Shown here in pieces: positions 36,058-45,433 of a stretch of DNA of 64,000 nucleotides. The notes below the pieces were generated by a model, which saw only the letters and a list, made by a program, of their open reading frames with translations, had not been told where the DNA came from and did not search any database. The position numbers and the translations under genes were made by a program. Source of the stretch: Candidatus Lustribacter telmatis (lineage in GTDB: Bacteria > Vulcanimicrobiota > Vulcanimicrobiia > Vulcanimicrobiales > Vulcanimicrobiaceae); the NCBI GenBank assembly GCA_003164045.1, contig PLRU01000034.1, positions 322,827 to 386,826 on the forward strand, in the 5' to 3' direction. How positions within the stretch are numbered: the first letter of the stretch is position 1; every line of letters starts with the position of its first letter.

Positions 36058-38409
36058 ATGCGATACGTTTGCGTTCTTCTTGCCGTTTGCATACTCGGGT
36101 TCGGCGTTCACGCACGCGTCGTGGCTTCGGCCGCCGAAGCTGGCCCGGCCGTGCCGGTTCTGCAAGGACGTTTGGTCGCGTCCGGCATTCCGGGCGCCGG
36201 CGCCGTGAGTCAAGTTGGTACGTTCCACGCGGGCGGTCCCGTCCACGATTTGCCGGAGTTTGCAGCGTACACCGTTAGCGGCCGCATCCTGGATGCGAAA
36301 CGCGTGATGGTTGCGAGCACGTCGAATTTCGGCATGCCCGGGATAGCTGGTATCGCCGAAGGATCCGTTCTCTCCATCGATCCGAACGGCGGTACGCTGC
36401 GCATTCCCGCCGCCTTTGCCGCCGCCGGCGGGCAGGCGTCGATCCTTGGTGGACGCGTACAACTGTTTACCGCGGCGAGTTCCGCTTTTGCTAACGGCGT
36501 GAACACGCCGAAAGCGGTTTCGGCCGATTTGCCGGCGGTGGCGAATCCGACCGGCATCTCCATCAACAACGCCTTCGGACGCCCGTGGATTACATCGACG
36601 CCCCGCGGTGCCGCCGCAGCCGGCTTCGACGCGGTCATCGATCCCACCGGAATTCCACTTGCGAACGCGCCGGACCCAATCGCCGGCGGCATCTTCACCG
36701 AAAGCAAGACGAACCGCAATCCGCAACTCGTCCCCGGCGCCATGTCGACCGGCCTCGTTGGAAATGCGCTCCTCGGGCGGTCGCCCGACGGCAGCAAGCG
36801 CGCCGCGTTTGCAGTCCTCGCGGCCGACGGAAGCATCACGCAAGCGCACGTGGAGCTCGGCGTCGACGGGCTCGCTCCGCCGGGCACGATCACGCCGCAG
36901 CCGGGCAAACTGATACGCGCGGGCATGCTGTTCAATTGGGTGCCGAACCGCATTCTCTACGTCACGGATGCGCCGCGCAATGCCATCGTTGCGATCCCGA
37001 TCGGTGACGATACCCACGTGTTTACCGCCGGGCATCCGCGTCTCATCAAGGCCGCGGCATTTCAGCGGCCGATCGACATGGCGCCTGCCGTTCCGGAGGT
37101 TGCGAACGGCGTCTTCTCCAGTAACACGACACTGGCCGGAAACTCCGACATCTACGTCCTCAACGCCGACGGCTCGATCGTGCGCATCCACCAAGACGGA
37201 TCGGTTGTGGCGATTCGCCGCATCGCCATCGGCGGCCACGTCATCGGAGCCGGACGTCTAAACGGCATCGCCACCGCCTCGGACGCGGCGCATCTCTGGT
37301 TGACCGTTCACGATGCGCTTGGAAGCGAGGCCCCGGGTGCGTTGATCGAAGTCCCCGCGTTTGGCGCGGGCCAAACCGATGCCGTGCCGGCCGTGACGAT
37401 CGCCGCCGGGCAGGCACTGTTCATGCGCACGCTCACGCCGCAAACCGGCCTCGGGCCGCTCTTCAACGAGCGGTCGTGCCTGATGTGTCACAGCACGCCG
37501 TCCATCGGCGGCATGGGCCGCAACGGCCTCGACGTCGTTACGCACATCGGGCACCTCGAGAACGGCGTCTTCGATCCGATGGTGGATACGGGCGGTCCGG
37601 TCGCACGCGCCCACTCCGTGACGGAACTTGGCTTCGCGTGTCCATTGACCGCCGGCATTTCGGCCCGCGCGAACGTCACGTCGCTGCGGAATTCGCCGTC
37701 GCTCTATGAAGACGGCGCGATCGACGGCTTGACCGACGCGGCTATTGCTGCGGGCGCCGTTGCGTATCCCGACGGCGTGCACGGCCGGCCGAATTGGGTC
37801 GACGCGGGCGACGGCGTGTTACATGCCGGACGCTTTGGCTGGAAGGCGGAAATCGCGCACCTCACCACGTTCGTCGGTCAAGCGCTGCGCAACGAAATGG
37901 GCGTCACGAATCCGATTTTCCCGCTGGATCTCGCCTCAACGAAACCGCCGGAGCGTCCGTGTGCCGGCGAGAGCGCCGGCGTGAAAGACGACGGCACACA
38001 AATTCGTCAGATCACTGCCTTTGTGGCCTCGTTGAAAACGCCGAACGAATCGCACGCAAAAGACGATCAAGCGGGGAACGATCTCTTCGCATCGACGGGC
38101 TGCGAGGAATGCCACACCACGCGCTTCCACAGCGGCGCAGATGCGCTGTATTCCGATTTTCTGTTACACGATATGGGGCCCTCGCTCGACGACGCGATCA
38201 TTCAAGGTCAGGCGCAAGGCCGCGATTGGCGGACGACCGCGCTGCGCGGCGCCGGCCTTCGCCGGCGCTTCCTGCACGACGGCCGCGCGACGACGATTGC
38301 CGATGCAATCGTCGCGCATGATGGTGAAGCGACCAGCGCTGTGCGCAAGTACCGCGCACTCGATGCCGCATCGCAACGCGCCCTGATCCGATTCGTCTCC
38401 AACTTATAG
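36058..38409 (+). CDS. secreted di-haem cytochrome, DHOR/peroxidase-like
   Basis: 783 aa with signal peptide (MRYVCVLLAVCILGFGVHAR). Residues about 30-450 are a beta-rich, propeller-like region (VLSIDPNGGTLRIP; GNSDIYVLNADGSIVRIHQD). The C-terminal third is a di-haem module with CLMCH (about 474) and CEECH (about 682) and the family pattern GPLFNERSCLMCHSTPSIGG plus GRFGWKAE, as in di-haem oxidoreductases related to MauG/cytochrome c peroxidases (DUF1111 type). It is divergent from the LodAB-like operon with 96 bp between starts; a GATAAT box lies 12 nt before the ATG. It could remove H2O2 made by the oxidase or act on it. Confidence 0.83.
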   Translation: MRYVCVLLAVCILGFGVHARVVASAAEAGPAVPVLQGRLVASGIPGAGAVSQVGTFHAGGPVHDLPEFAAYTVSGRILDAKRVMVASTSNFGMPGIAGIAEGSVLSIDPNGGTLRIPAAFAAAGGQASILGGRVQLFTAASSAFANGVNTPKAVSADLPAVANPTGISINNAFGRPWITSTPRGAAAAGFDAVIDPTGIPLANAPDPIAGGIFTESKTNRNPQLVPGAMSTGLVGNALLGRSPDGSKRAAFAVLAADGSITQAHVELGVDGLAPPGTITPQPGKLIRAGMLFNWVPNRILYVTDAPRNAIVAIPIGDDTHVFTAGHPRLIKAAAFQRPIDMAPAVPEVANGVFSSNTTLAGNSDIYVLNADGSIVRIHQDGSVVAIRRIAIGGHVIGAGRLNGIATASDAAHLWLTVHDALGSEAPGALIEVPAFGAGQTDAVPAVTIAAGQALFMRTLTPQTGLGPLFNERSCLMCHSTPSIGGMGRNGLDVVTHIGHLENGVFDPMVDTGGPVARAHSVTELGFACPLTAGISARANVTSLRNSPSLYEDGAIDGLTDAAIAAGAVAYPDGVHGRPNWVDAGDGVLHAGRFGWKAEIAHLTTFVGQALRNEMGVTNPIFPLDLASTKPPERPCAGESAGVKDDGTQIRQITAFVASLKTPNESHAKDDQAGNDLFASTGCEECHTTRFHSGADALYSDFLLHDMGPSLDDAIIQGQAQGRDWRTTALRGAGLRRRFLHDGRATTIADAIVAHDGEATSAVRKYRALDAASQRALIRFVSNL

Positions 38410-38430
38410 CGGCCGCTGACCGGGAAACCC

Positions 38431-38458
38431 CCAGCGTCCGGTAGTATGCTGGTTTTTT
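38431..38458 (+). terminator. possible weak intrinsic terminator
   Basis: CCAGC and GCTGG form a 5-bp stem around a 12-nt loop, immediately followed by six T. It lies 22 bp after the di-haem gene. The same stretch contains GGTAGTAT, which could instead be a -10 box for the oxygenase gene starting at 38484, so the reading is ambiguous. Confidence 0.35.
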
Positions 38459-38483
38459 GGCAACCGGATCGGTGAGGGACCAG

Positions 38484-39647
38484 ATGCTTAACAAAGACGA
38501 GAACGAGCTCTTTATGCGGGTCGGGCCGGGCACGGCGATGGGCGAGCTCATGCGCCGCTACTGGCATGCGGTGGGATGTTCGGAGCTCGTCGGGGCAAAG
38601 CCGCAGCGCACCAAGGTTCTGGGCGAAGAACTCCTGCTCTATCGGGCGGAGAACGGCAACGTCGTCCTGATGGATTTGCGCTGCGCCCACCGGCGCGTCG
38701 CGCTCGATCACGGGCGCGTTGAGGGCGAGTGCATTCGCTGTCCGTATCACGGCTGGCTCTACGACCGCTCGGGACAATGCATCGAGCAGCCGGCCGAGCC
38801 CGAAGGCAGCTCGTTCAAAGACAAGGTGCGCCTCTCGAGTTACCGCGTCCAGGAGTACAGCGGCATCGTGTTCGCCTATCTGGGGCCCGAACCGGCACCG
38901 CTGTTGCCGCTCTTCGACGTCCTGCGGATGACGGACGGCGTAAAAGAGCTGATGATGCAGACCGTTCATACGAACTGGCTCGGCCACGCCGAGAACACGG
39001 TCGACATCAGCCACCTTGCGTGGCTGCACGGTTTCACGTTTCCCGCCTACGGCGCGCGGAAGCTGACCTATTCGTGGGACCGCAAGCCGTACGGTATCGA
39101 CAACGTGATGGACGTTGAGGGCAGCGACGATGCCCACGTTTCGTGCACCGGGTTTCCCACCGTAAACCGCTTCGCGTTACCGCCGATCGACAAGAACGGC
39201 GAACTCGTGCTTTCGATGATCTTTCGCGTCCCGATCGACGACGAATCGATCAAGCAATACTTCGTCCGCTTCTACCCCAGCGACAAGCACACGTTCGTAA
39301 CGCGAACGCGGGATCCCAAGCCCGGCGTGTACGCGCCGCTCGCGAACGACTGGTGGGGTATCGACGTGCCGGATCAGGATCGCATGGCGATCGAGCAGCA
39401 AGGCGTGATGCCCGATCGTACGCAGGAACGTCTCGGGGCATCAGACGGCGGGATCATCCTCTTGCGTCAGATGCTGCGCGAGGGCTTATCTGCCGTAGCA
39501 AACGGGAATGACCCGCCGTGCGTGATCCGCGATGCGGCGCATCAGATCGTCGATTTTCCGCAAAAATCGTCGATCATGGCCAAGACGCAAAGCGGCGCCG
39601 ATTATACGCTCGGGGCCAAGGCCGGCGCCGAATTGTCGGCCCGATGA
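38484..39647 (+). CDS. Rieske ring-hydroxylating oxygenase, large (alpha) subunit
   Basis: 387 aa; ATG 38484 has GAGGGA 5 nt upstream, and a TTG 27 nt earlier is less likely. The Rieske [2Fe-2S] ligands are in RCAHRRVALDHG and IRCPYHGWLYD (residues about 67-90). The mononuclear iron site is NTVDISHLAWLHGF (D-x2-H-x4-H, about 172-182). The opening NELFMRVGPGTAMGELMRRY is that of phthalate 4,5-dioxygenase-type subunits, which act on aromatic or heteroaromatic acids. Reductase or ferredoxin partners are not adjacent; a Rieske ferredoxin is 6 kb away. The stop overlaps a binding-protein start (ATGA). Confidence 0.9.
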   Translation: MLNKDENELFMRVGPGTAMGELMRRYWHAVGCSELVGAKPQRTKVLGEELLLYRAENGNVVLMDLRCAHRRVALDHGRVEGECIRCPYHGWLYDRSGQCIEQPAEPEGSSFKDKVRLSSYRVQEYSGIVFAYLGPEPAPLLPLFDVLRMTDGVKELMMQTVHTNWLGHAENTVDISHLAWLHGFTFPAYGARKLTYSWDRKPYGIDNVMDVEGSDDAHVSCTGFPTVNRFALPPIDKNGELVLSMIFRVPIDDESIKQYFVRFYPSDKHTFVTRTRDPKPGVYAPLANDWWGIDVPDQDRMAIEQQGVMPDRTQERLGASDGGIILLRQMLREGLSAVANGNDPPCVIRDAAHQIVDFPQKSSIMAKTQSGADYTLGAKAGAELSAR

Positions 39648-40603
39648 CGATGCCGTTCACCCGCCTGCGCACGATCCAATCCTTGGCCGGTGTCGCCGTT
39701 GCAGCGGCACTCCCGGTCGGGGCGGTAGCACAAACGCCGGCGACGATTCGGCTCGGCATCATTCCCATCGAGCCGACCTGCTCGGCCTACTACGCCAAAG
39801 AAAACGGCTTCTTCGAAAAGGCCGGACTCGATGTCGAGATCACGCCGAGCGCCGCGACGGCCGCCATCGCCGCCGCAGTGGTTACCGGCACGTACGACAT
39901 CGCCTACGCGACGGTGTCGACGCTCGCAACCGCGCACGCCAAGGGCATTCCGTTCGTCATCATCGCACCCGCCGGCGTGATCAACGGAACGAAAGCCGTC
40001 GGCTCGATCATGGTGCAAGCGCACTCGACGATCCAAACCCCGAAGGATCTCAACGGCAAGATCTTCGGCACATCCGGCCTCAACACGCTCGCCGAATATC
40101 TACCTCGCGCGTGGGTCGACAAGAACGGCGGCGACTCGTCGACCATGAAATTCATCGAGATCCCTTTCCCGCAGATCGGTGAAGCACTCGCTGCGGGGCG
40201 AATCGATGCCGGCTATCTGGTCGAACCGTTCGTGACCATCGCAAAGCAGCGAAACCAGGCGCGCTTTCTTGCAACCGGTGACGATGCGATCGCTCCGGTG
40301 TATCTCGCGAGCGCCTGGTATGCGACGGCAGCGTGGGCAAAGGCGCATCCGGATCTCGTCGCTCGCTTCGCAACGGCGATGGCCGAGGCGGGGCGTTGGG
40401 CAAACGCCAACCCAGCGAAAGTCGTGCCGATTATCGCCAATCATCTCAAGGCCGATCCCGTCATTACGGCCGCGGCGCCGCGCACGGAATTCACGGACCG
40501 CCTCGTCGCCGCGCAAATCCAGCCGTGGATCGACGTCACGGCGAAATATGCAAAGTTCCCGTCGTTCCCGGCGGCCGATCTCGTCTACTCGCCCGGCCGC
40601 TAG
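39644..40603 (+). CDS. NMT1/NitT-TauT-type periplasmic substrate-binding protein
   Basis: 319 aa with signal peptide (MTMPFTRLRTIQSLAGVAVA to VAQ). Markers: IRLGIIPIEPTCSAYYAKEN, GFFEKAGLDVEITPSAATAA, GTYDIAYATVSTLATAHAKG and DLNGKIFGTSGLNTLAEYLP. Its start overlaps the stop of the ring-hydroxylating oxygenase, so it very likely binds the substrate of that oxygenase, an aromatic or heteroaromatic acid. No permease is nearby. The 3' end meets the next gene with a 4-bp overlap on the opposite strand. Confidence 0.88.
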   Translation: MTMPFTRLRTIQSLAGVAVAAALPVGAVAQTPATIRLGIIPIEPTCSAYYAKENGFFEKAGLDVEITPSAATAAIAAAVVTGTYDIAYATVSTLATAHAKGIPFVIIAPAGVINGTKAVGSIMVQAHSTIQTPKDLNGKIFGTSGLNTLAEYLPRAWVDKNGGDSSTMKFIEIPFPQIGEALAAGRIDAGYLVEPFVTIAKQRNQARFLATGDDAIAPVYLASAWYATAAWAKAHPDLVARFATAMAEAGRWANANPAKVVPIIANHLKADPVITAAAPRTEFTDRLVAAQIQPWIDVTAKYAKFPSFPAADLVYSPGR

Positions 40604-42222
40604 GCGCGCGGCACACGCGACGCGATCCGCGACACCGCGAAATCGCTCGAGAGAAACGCGCCCTCTTGCCAGCCGCCGAGCGGAGACATCTGGTCGCCGA
40701 TGATCGAGCAGCGGCCGTCGCCGGCAAGGAGGCGCTGGTAGGCGCGGTTCGCGTCGGCGTTGGCGAAATTCCACGGCGTCACACCGCCGCTTTGTCCTTC
40801 GGCCTGATTCCAGGCGATGGTCACGGCTTTGCTGCTCGGCACGAGCGCCTCGTCGGAAAACTCGCGATGCAGTTTCACGGCATCCCGCCGCCCGGCCACG
40901 ATGCGCTCGGCGAGCGTCATGCGACCATATGCTTCGGCCTGGTCGGCGTATGAATACGAGCCGGCGATGATGCCGCGCTTCTCCAGATAGCCGTTCGACG
41001 GATACCACATTTGCGTGATCGGGTTCGACGTGTAGCTGATGCCGCCGTAAATATTGTACGGCGCTTCTTCCCAAAACCGGCGATTCGCTTGCCAGGCGAG
41101 CTTGTAGAGCGCGACGTTTTTTGCCGACGCGGCGGCGCGGGTAAAATCGCCAGCCAGATTGGTCTTCAGATTGACCAGTCTCGCCAACGGCAGATTGATC
41201 AAACAATAATCGGCCTGCACGCGCGTCGTGTTTCCACTCTTGCGATCGCGATACGCAACGTCGACGCCGGCGGCCCCGTTGACGATCTCGAGGGCTTCAG
41301 CATTATACCGGATGTCTTTGCCCACGCGAGCCACGAACGCATCGACGATTTTGTCCATGCCGCCGATGGGTTGAAAGAGCGTCGGTTGCCACTCGCCTTC
41401 TTCGGGCTGGTAATAGCGGTTCTGCCAAAATTTTAGCGCCAGCAAGTCTTTGAGCGGCAGCCGCGGATTGGCGGCGCACAGCGCCTGTATCGTCATCGGT
41501 TCGAGACAGCCGGTGCGCGGCGTTTCGGAGCCGACGGTCGCGGGACCGGTCGTAGGCAGATCGCCGAACGTGCGCAGCAGATCCAAGAACAACGCGCGAT
41601 CGTCGGCCGTGATGTCCGCATCGAGCGCGTGCTGGTTGATCGCTTTGCTCAAGAGCTCGGCGATATAATTGTTCGTATCGCTGCTCAAGCGGTTGCGGGG
41701 CATCGCCTTCCCGCCGAAGGCGCCATCCGACTGGAACAAGTCCGCCGTGGTCGACATCACGTAGACCTCGAGTGGAATGGCAAACTCTCGGCAATAGTGC
41801 ATGACCCGCGGATGGTGGAACGGCAACCGCGCCGGCCCGAGGTTCATGTACAAGCCGTCATCGAACGCGCACGTTTGCTCCGTGGTGCCGTGCGGTCCGG
41901 CCGTTTCCACCACGCGCGTCCCGGCTCGAGCCGTGAAATTCCGGCCGCCGGGACGATCCAGGTATTCCAGAATCACGCAGTGGTAGCCGGCTTTGGACAG
42001 CTCGTAGGCCGATGCCATACCGGCGATGCCGGCGCCAAGAATGACGACGGTCTTTCCCGCACCGCTACCGGCGGGCAACTCCAGCGGTCCGGCCCAAGCC
42101 GGCGGAGTCTGCACCACCCCCAGCGCGAGCATGGTTTGATAGACGGCCGCAGCCCCACCGAGTTTTCCGGCGAATGCCAAGAAGCCGCGCCGTGAGGCGA
42201 AGGGGCCTGTCGCTATAGTCAT
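40600..42222 (-). CDS. flavin-containing amine/L-amino acid oxidase, Tat-exported
   Basis: 540 aa. A twin-arginine signal lies at the N-terminus (ASRRGFLAFAGKLGGAAAVY). The FAD dinucleotide motif is TVVILGAGIAGMASAYELSK (about 58-77), followed by the second signature of the monoamine-oxidase family (LEYLDRPGGRNFTARAG). The C-terminal FAD contact region is IIGDQMSPLGGWQEGAFLSS. Family members oxidise primary amines, amino acids or polyamines to imine plus H2O2. With the LodA-like protein, this makes two exported amine-type oxidases within 8 kb. CAATAC sits 6 nt before ATG, suggesting a leaderless mRNA. Confidence 0.88.
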   Translation of the reverse strand: MTIATGPFASRRGFLAFAGKLGGAAAVYQTMLALGVVQTPPAWAGPLELPAGSGAGKTVVILGAGIAGMASAYELSKAGYHCVILEYLDRPGGRNFTARAGTRVVETAGPHGTTEQTCAFDDGLYMNLGPARLPFHHPRVMHYCREFAIPLEVYVMSTTADLFQSDGAFGGKAMPRNRLSSDTNNYIAELLSKAINQHALDADITADDRALFLDLLRTFGDLPTTGPATVGSETPRTGCLEPMTIQALCAANPRLPLKDLLALKFWQNRYYQPEEGEWQPTLFQPIGGMDKIVDAFVARVGKDIRYNAEALEIVNGAAGVDVAYRDRKSGNTTRVQADYCLINLPLARLVNLKTNLAGDFTRAAASAKNVALYKLAWQANRRFWEEAPYNIYGGISYTSNPITQMWYPSNGYLEKRGIIAGSYSYADQAEAYGRMTLAERIVAGRRDAVKLHREFSDEALVPSSKAVTIAWNQAEGQSGGVTPWNFANADANRAYQRLLAGDGRCSIIGDQMSPLGGWQEGAFLSSDFAVSRIASRVPRA

Positions 42223-42315
42223 GCGGACGTATTGGCCAGACAGCCCTCAAATCAGTTGGCTCGGATTTGGAGCAACGGAAGCTGGGAATAGCGGACGAAC
42301 CGAGGAGGCAGTGAT

Positions 42316-44400
42316 ATGTCCGATCTTCGTGGGGATTCCATTCGCGGGTGGCGTCTCGCTTTGGTGGCGGCCGCTCTAAGCACCGGTCTGCTCCTGGCCG
42401 GCGCGGTATCCGAGGCAGCGGGCGGGGGTGGATACACGGCCGCGCAAGCTACCGCAGGCGCGACGGTCTACGCGACCCGCTGCTCGCAGTGCCACGCTGC
42501 GAGCCTGCAGGGCGGGGCAGGCCCGGCATTGATCGGCGCGGCGTTCCAAACATCGATGAACGCGAACTACACCGACGCCGGCCGGCTCGAAGATTTCATT
42601 CGCAAGCAGATGCCGGCCGACGCACCGGGCACGTTGAGCGTTCAGCAATATCTTAACGTGACCGCCTACCTTCTCGCGCGCAACGGATTCCCAGCGGGCA
42701 CTGCCGCCTTAACCGAACGGAACGCGGGCGCGGTCAAGCTCGCCCGCGCGAGCGCCCCAAAAGCGACCGCAGCCCAAACGAATCTCGAGATCGTCCGCAG
42801 CGCACCGCCGACGCGGCACACGTTCGCAACGCTTCCGGCCGCACGCAACGTGGCGATCAGCGACAGTATGCTCGTGGGCGCCGCCGGCAATGGGGGCGAC
42901 TGGCTCATGGGCGGCCACACGTATGCCAACGACCGCTACTCTCCACTCGATCAGATCACTTCCGCAAATGTCGGCGCACTCGCGCCGGTCGCGATCGTGC
43001 AAACCGGATACACCGCAAGCTTCGAGACGACACCGGTTGTGGTTGACGGCGTCATGTACGCGACGACGCCGACGGTAAACAACCGAATGAAGGTGATGGC
43101 CCTCGACGCCGCAACCGGCGCTCGCATTTGGGAAACGACGAGCAACCTCGGCACGTTTAAGATCTGCTGCGGCCCGGTTAACCGTGGCGCCGCCGTGGCG
43201 TACGGCAACGTGTACGTTCTCACGCTCGACGATCGGCTGATCGCCTTGGACGCGCGCACCGGGGCCCAGCGCTGGTCGGTGCCGGTCGCCGATGCCACCG
43301 CGGGCTTCTCCGAGACGATGACGCCGCAGATCTACGCGGGCACGGTCATCGTCGGCAGCGCCGGCGGCGAATGGGCGATCCGTGGATTCGTTGCCGCCTT
43401 CGATGCACAAACCGGAAAGCAGCGTTGGCGCTGGAATTCGACGGATCCAAAAACGTTCGCGAATGCTTCGTGGAAGAGCGGCGGCGGAATGGTGTGGACG
43501 ACGCCGGCGATCGATCCGCAACTCGGCTTGGTCATTTTCTCGACCGGCAACCCCAATCCCGACCTAAGCGGTATCAACCGCAAGGGTGACAACCTCTACA
43601 CCGATTCGATCGTCGCACTCGATGTAAAAACCGGCAAACTCCGCTGGTACTATCAAGAAGTCAAACACGACGTGTGGGACTACGACGCGGTGAGTCCGGT
43701 CGTGCTCTTCGATGTCGACCAGAACGGCACGTCGATTCCGGCTGCCGGCGAAGCGGGGAAAGTCGGCTGGTTCTTCATCGTGGACCGGCGCACCGGACAT
43801 CTGATCCGTAAGTCGGACCCCTACGTCCTGATGTCCAAGAACATGTTCAGCACGCCGACAAAAAAGGGCGTCGTCATGTTACCGGGAGCGAACGGCGGCG
43901 CAGAATGGTCGCCCGCCGCGTACTCGCCCAAAACGCGCAACGTCTACGTGCTTGGAATGGATCAACTGATGCGCTTCACGACGCAACCGGAGAAAACCGT
44001 CCAAGGGCAACTGCGGCTCGGAAGCGCGTTCATCAACGTCGCGCCGAGCGGCCTGCAAGACGGGCGCTTTGTCGCCATCAACACCGATACCGGGAAACTT
44101 GCCTGGACCGTGAAAACGGCGCAACCGCTGATCGGCGGAGCGCTGGCGACGGCCGGGAATCTCGTCTTCATGGGCGAGGGCAACGGCGACTTCAACGCGT
44201 TCGACGCAACGTCGGGCAAGAAACTCTGGCACTATAATCTTGGCGCCGGCGTGAACGCACCCCCGGTGACGTACACCGTCAACGGTCAGCAATACATCGC
44301 GGTCGCGGCCGGCGGAAACTTCCAACTCGATTATCCGCTCGGCGACGCGATCGCGATCTTCAAGCTACCGGCGCCGCTCCCGTCAGGAACGCAGCCCTGA
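42316..44400 (+). CDS. quinohaemoprotein (PQQ) dehydrogenase with N-terminal cytochrome c domain
   Basis: 694 aa; GAGGAGG lies 7 nt before the ATG. After a signal peptide (to about residue 35) comes a cytochrome c module with CSQCH (56-60) and a likely axial Met in RKQMPADAPG. From about 190 an eight-bladed PQQ propeller follows: DWLMGGHTYANDRYSPLDQI, a vicinal Cys pair in KICCGPVNRG (about 283), STGNPNPDLSG and DVWDYDAVSP (about 453, catalytic Asp region), and tryptophan-docking repeats such as DARTGAQRW and DVKTGKLRWYY. It oxidises an alcohol or aldehyde in the periplasm, passing electrons to haem. Well-known type II enzymes carry the haem at the C-terminus; here it is N-terminal. Confidence 0.9.
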   Translation: MSDLRGDSIRGWRLALVAAALSTGLLLAGAVSEAAGGGGYTAAQATAGATVYATRCSQCHAASLQGGAGPALIGAAFQTSMNANYTDAGRLEDFIRKQMPADAPGTLSVQQYLNVTAYLLARNGFPAGTAALTERNAGAVKLARASAPKATAAQTNLEIVRSAPPTRHTFATLPAARNVAISDSMLVGAAGNGGDWLMGGHTYANDRYSPLDQITSANVGALAPVAIVQTGYTASFETTPVVVDGVMYATTPTVNNRMKVMALDAATGARIWETTSNLGTFKICCGPVNRGAAVAYGNVYVLTLDDRLIALDARTGAQRWSVPVADATAGFSETMTPQIYAGTVIVGSAGGEWAIRGFVAAFDAQTGKQRWRWNSTDPKTFANASWKSGGGMVWTTPAIDPQLGLVIFSTGNPNPDLSGINRKGDNLYTDSIVALDVKTGKLRWYYQEVKHDVWDYDAVSPVVLFDVDQNGTSIPAAGEAGKVGWFFIVDRRTGHLIRKSDPYVLMSKNMFSTPTKKGVVMLPGANGGAEWSPAAYSPKTRNVYVLGMDQLMRFTTQPEKTVQGQLRLGSAFINVAPSGLQDGRFVAINTDTGKLAWTVKTAQPLIGGALATAGNLVFMGEGNGDFNAFDATSGKKLWHYNLGAGVNAPPVTYTVNGQQYIAVAAGGNFQLDYPLGDAIAIFKLPAPLPSGTQP

Positions 44401-44418
44401 GGCGCAGAAGCGGGGCTC

Positions 44419-45429
44419 ATGCCGGACCTGAAGTTTCGGGACCGCGGGGTTCACGAGATCCTCGACGATATTGCCCGGAAGCGCGAACAACCCGGACTTA
44501 CCCATGACGCCCTCTGGAAGAGCGCGCGCGCGCGTGGGTATCAAGATATTCTTCAGCCGGTACACGGCTCGGACACGCGTTACGAAGGGTACCTCTGTCT
44601 CGCCTATCAGCTCGCCTCCGGGCGGACGGTCATTTCCATCGACACGGGTGAGCGAATGCTCGCGGTCGTCGAGAAGTTCGAAGCGCTGCCGAATCCCGGC
44701 GCAAAGGTTCGCCTAACGGCCGTCTTTGCCGGCGACGGCGTCGAGAAATGGATCGTCAAGCCCCTCGCCCAGATCGGCTGCGGCCTCTCGCTGCGCTTTG
44801 ATTTCGACGTCAGCGACAAGCGCGTGGGCGACGTCGGCTGGGCCGATAAGCTGCGCGGCGCGCTGGCGCAGGCGCGGCGAATGGAAAACGCGGTCACCGG
44901 CGAGCTCAACGTAAAGCGCATCGGACTCCCGCCGATCGAAGCGGAGCCGCCGTTCAAGGATCAGATGGTGCAATACGATGAGGACATGCGCAAGCGCATC
45001 TCGGCGACGCCGCTGACGCCGGACGAGGAGCGCGAAAAGGCCAAGCTTCGCACGCAAGAACAGGCCAACGCCTTCTTCGCGAAGCGCAAAGCCAAACTCG
45101 CCGAGCAATACCGCATCGAATCCCAGCACTTCCGCGAGAAAGGCATTCCGGAATTGCGGGCGGCGTACGACAAGCGCAAAGAACGCGCCGACAAAGTTCA
45201 AGCCGAAGCCGACCGGATCAGCAAGCTTCTGGCCGAAAATCTGGCCAACGTCGAACTCGGCTCGCAGGCGGCGAAGATGATCGAAAAGATTGAGGCCGCA
45301 TGTTTGCCGATCGTCGTCGGCGACATGAGTGCGTTACTCGAAGATCCGCAAGCCCGCTTCAAAGAGCTGATCGAGACGATCGTTTTGCTGTTTGAGTTAG
45401 CAACTACGCAGCGGCGCGTCGCACCCTAG
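44419..45429 (+). CDS. cytoplasmic coiled-coil protein of unknown function
   Basis: 336 aa, no signal peptide. The first 170 residues look globular (GYLCLAYQLASGRTVISIDT, PLAQIGCGLSLRFDFDVSDK). The region about 195-290 is highly charged and helical (EEREKAKLRTQEQANAFFAK, ELRAAYDKRKERADKVQAEA), consistent with a coiled coil. No catalytic motif or family recognised. It follows the quinohaemoprotein by 18 bp on the same strand and may be co-transcribed, but a functional link is not evident. Confidence 0.65.
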   Translation: MPDLKFRDRGVHEILDDIARKREQPGLTHDALWKSARARGYQDILQPVHGSDTRYEGYLCLAYQLASGRTVISIDTGERMLAVVEKFEALPNPGAKVRLTAVFAGDGVEKWIVKPLAQIGCGLSLRFDFDVSDKRVGDVGWADKLRGALAQARRMENAVTGELNVKRIGLPPIEAEPPFKDQMVQYDEDMRKRISATPLTPDEEREKAKLRTQEQANAFFAKRKAKLAEQYRIESQHFREKGIPELRAAYDKRKERADKVQAEADRISKLLAENLANVELGSQAAKMIEKIEAACLPIVVGDMSALLEDPQARFKELIETIVLLFELATTQRRVAP

Positions 45430-45433
45430 CGGA

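Noticed and set aside
35962-37239. Long minus-strand open frame continuing upstream of the 35194-35961 gene
   Set aside because: It is antisense to the signal peptide and propeller half of the di-haem gene, whose protein is clearly homologous to known families; the Arg/His-rich translation is typical of a shadow frame in GC-rich DNA.
38439-38447. GGTAGTAT as a firm leaderless promoter for the oxygenase
   Set aside because: It lies 37 nt before ATG 38484, which has a good ribosome-binding site, and is also the loop of a possible terminator; it cannot be counted with the other close -10 boxes.
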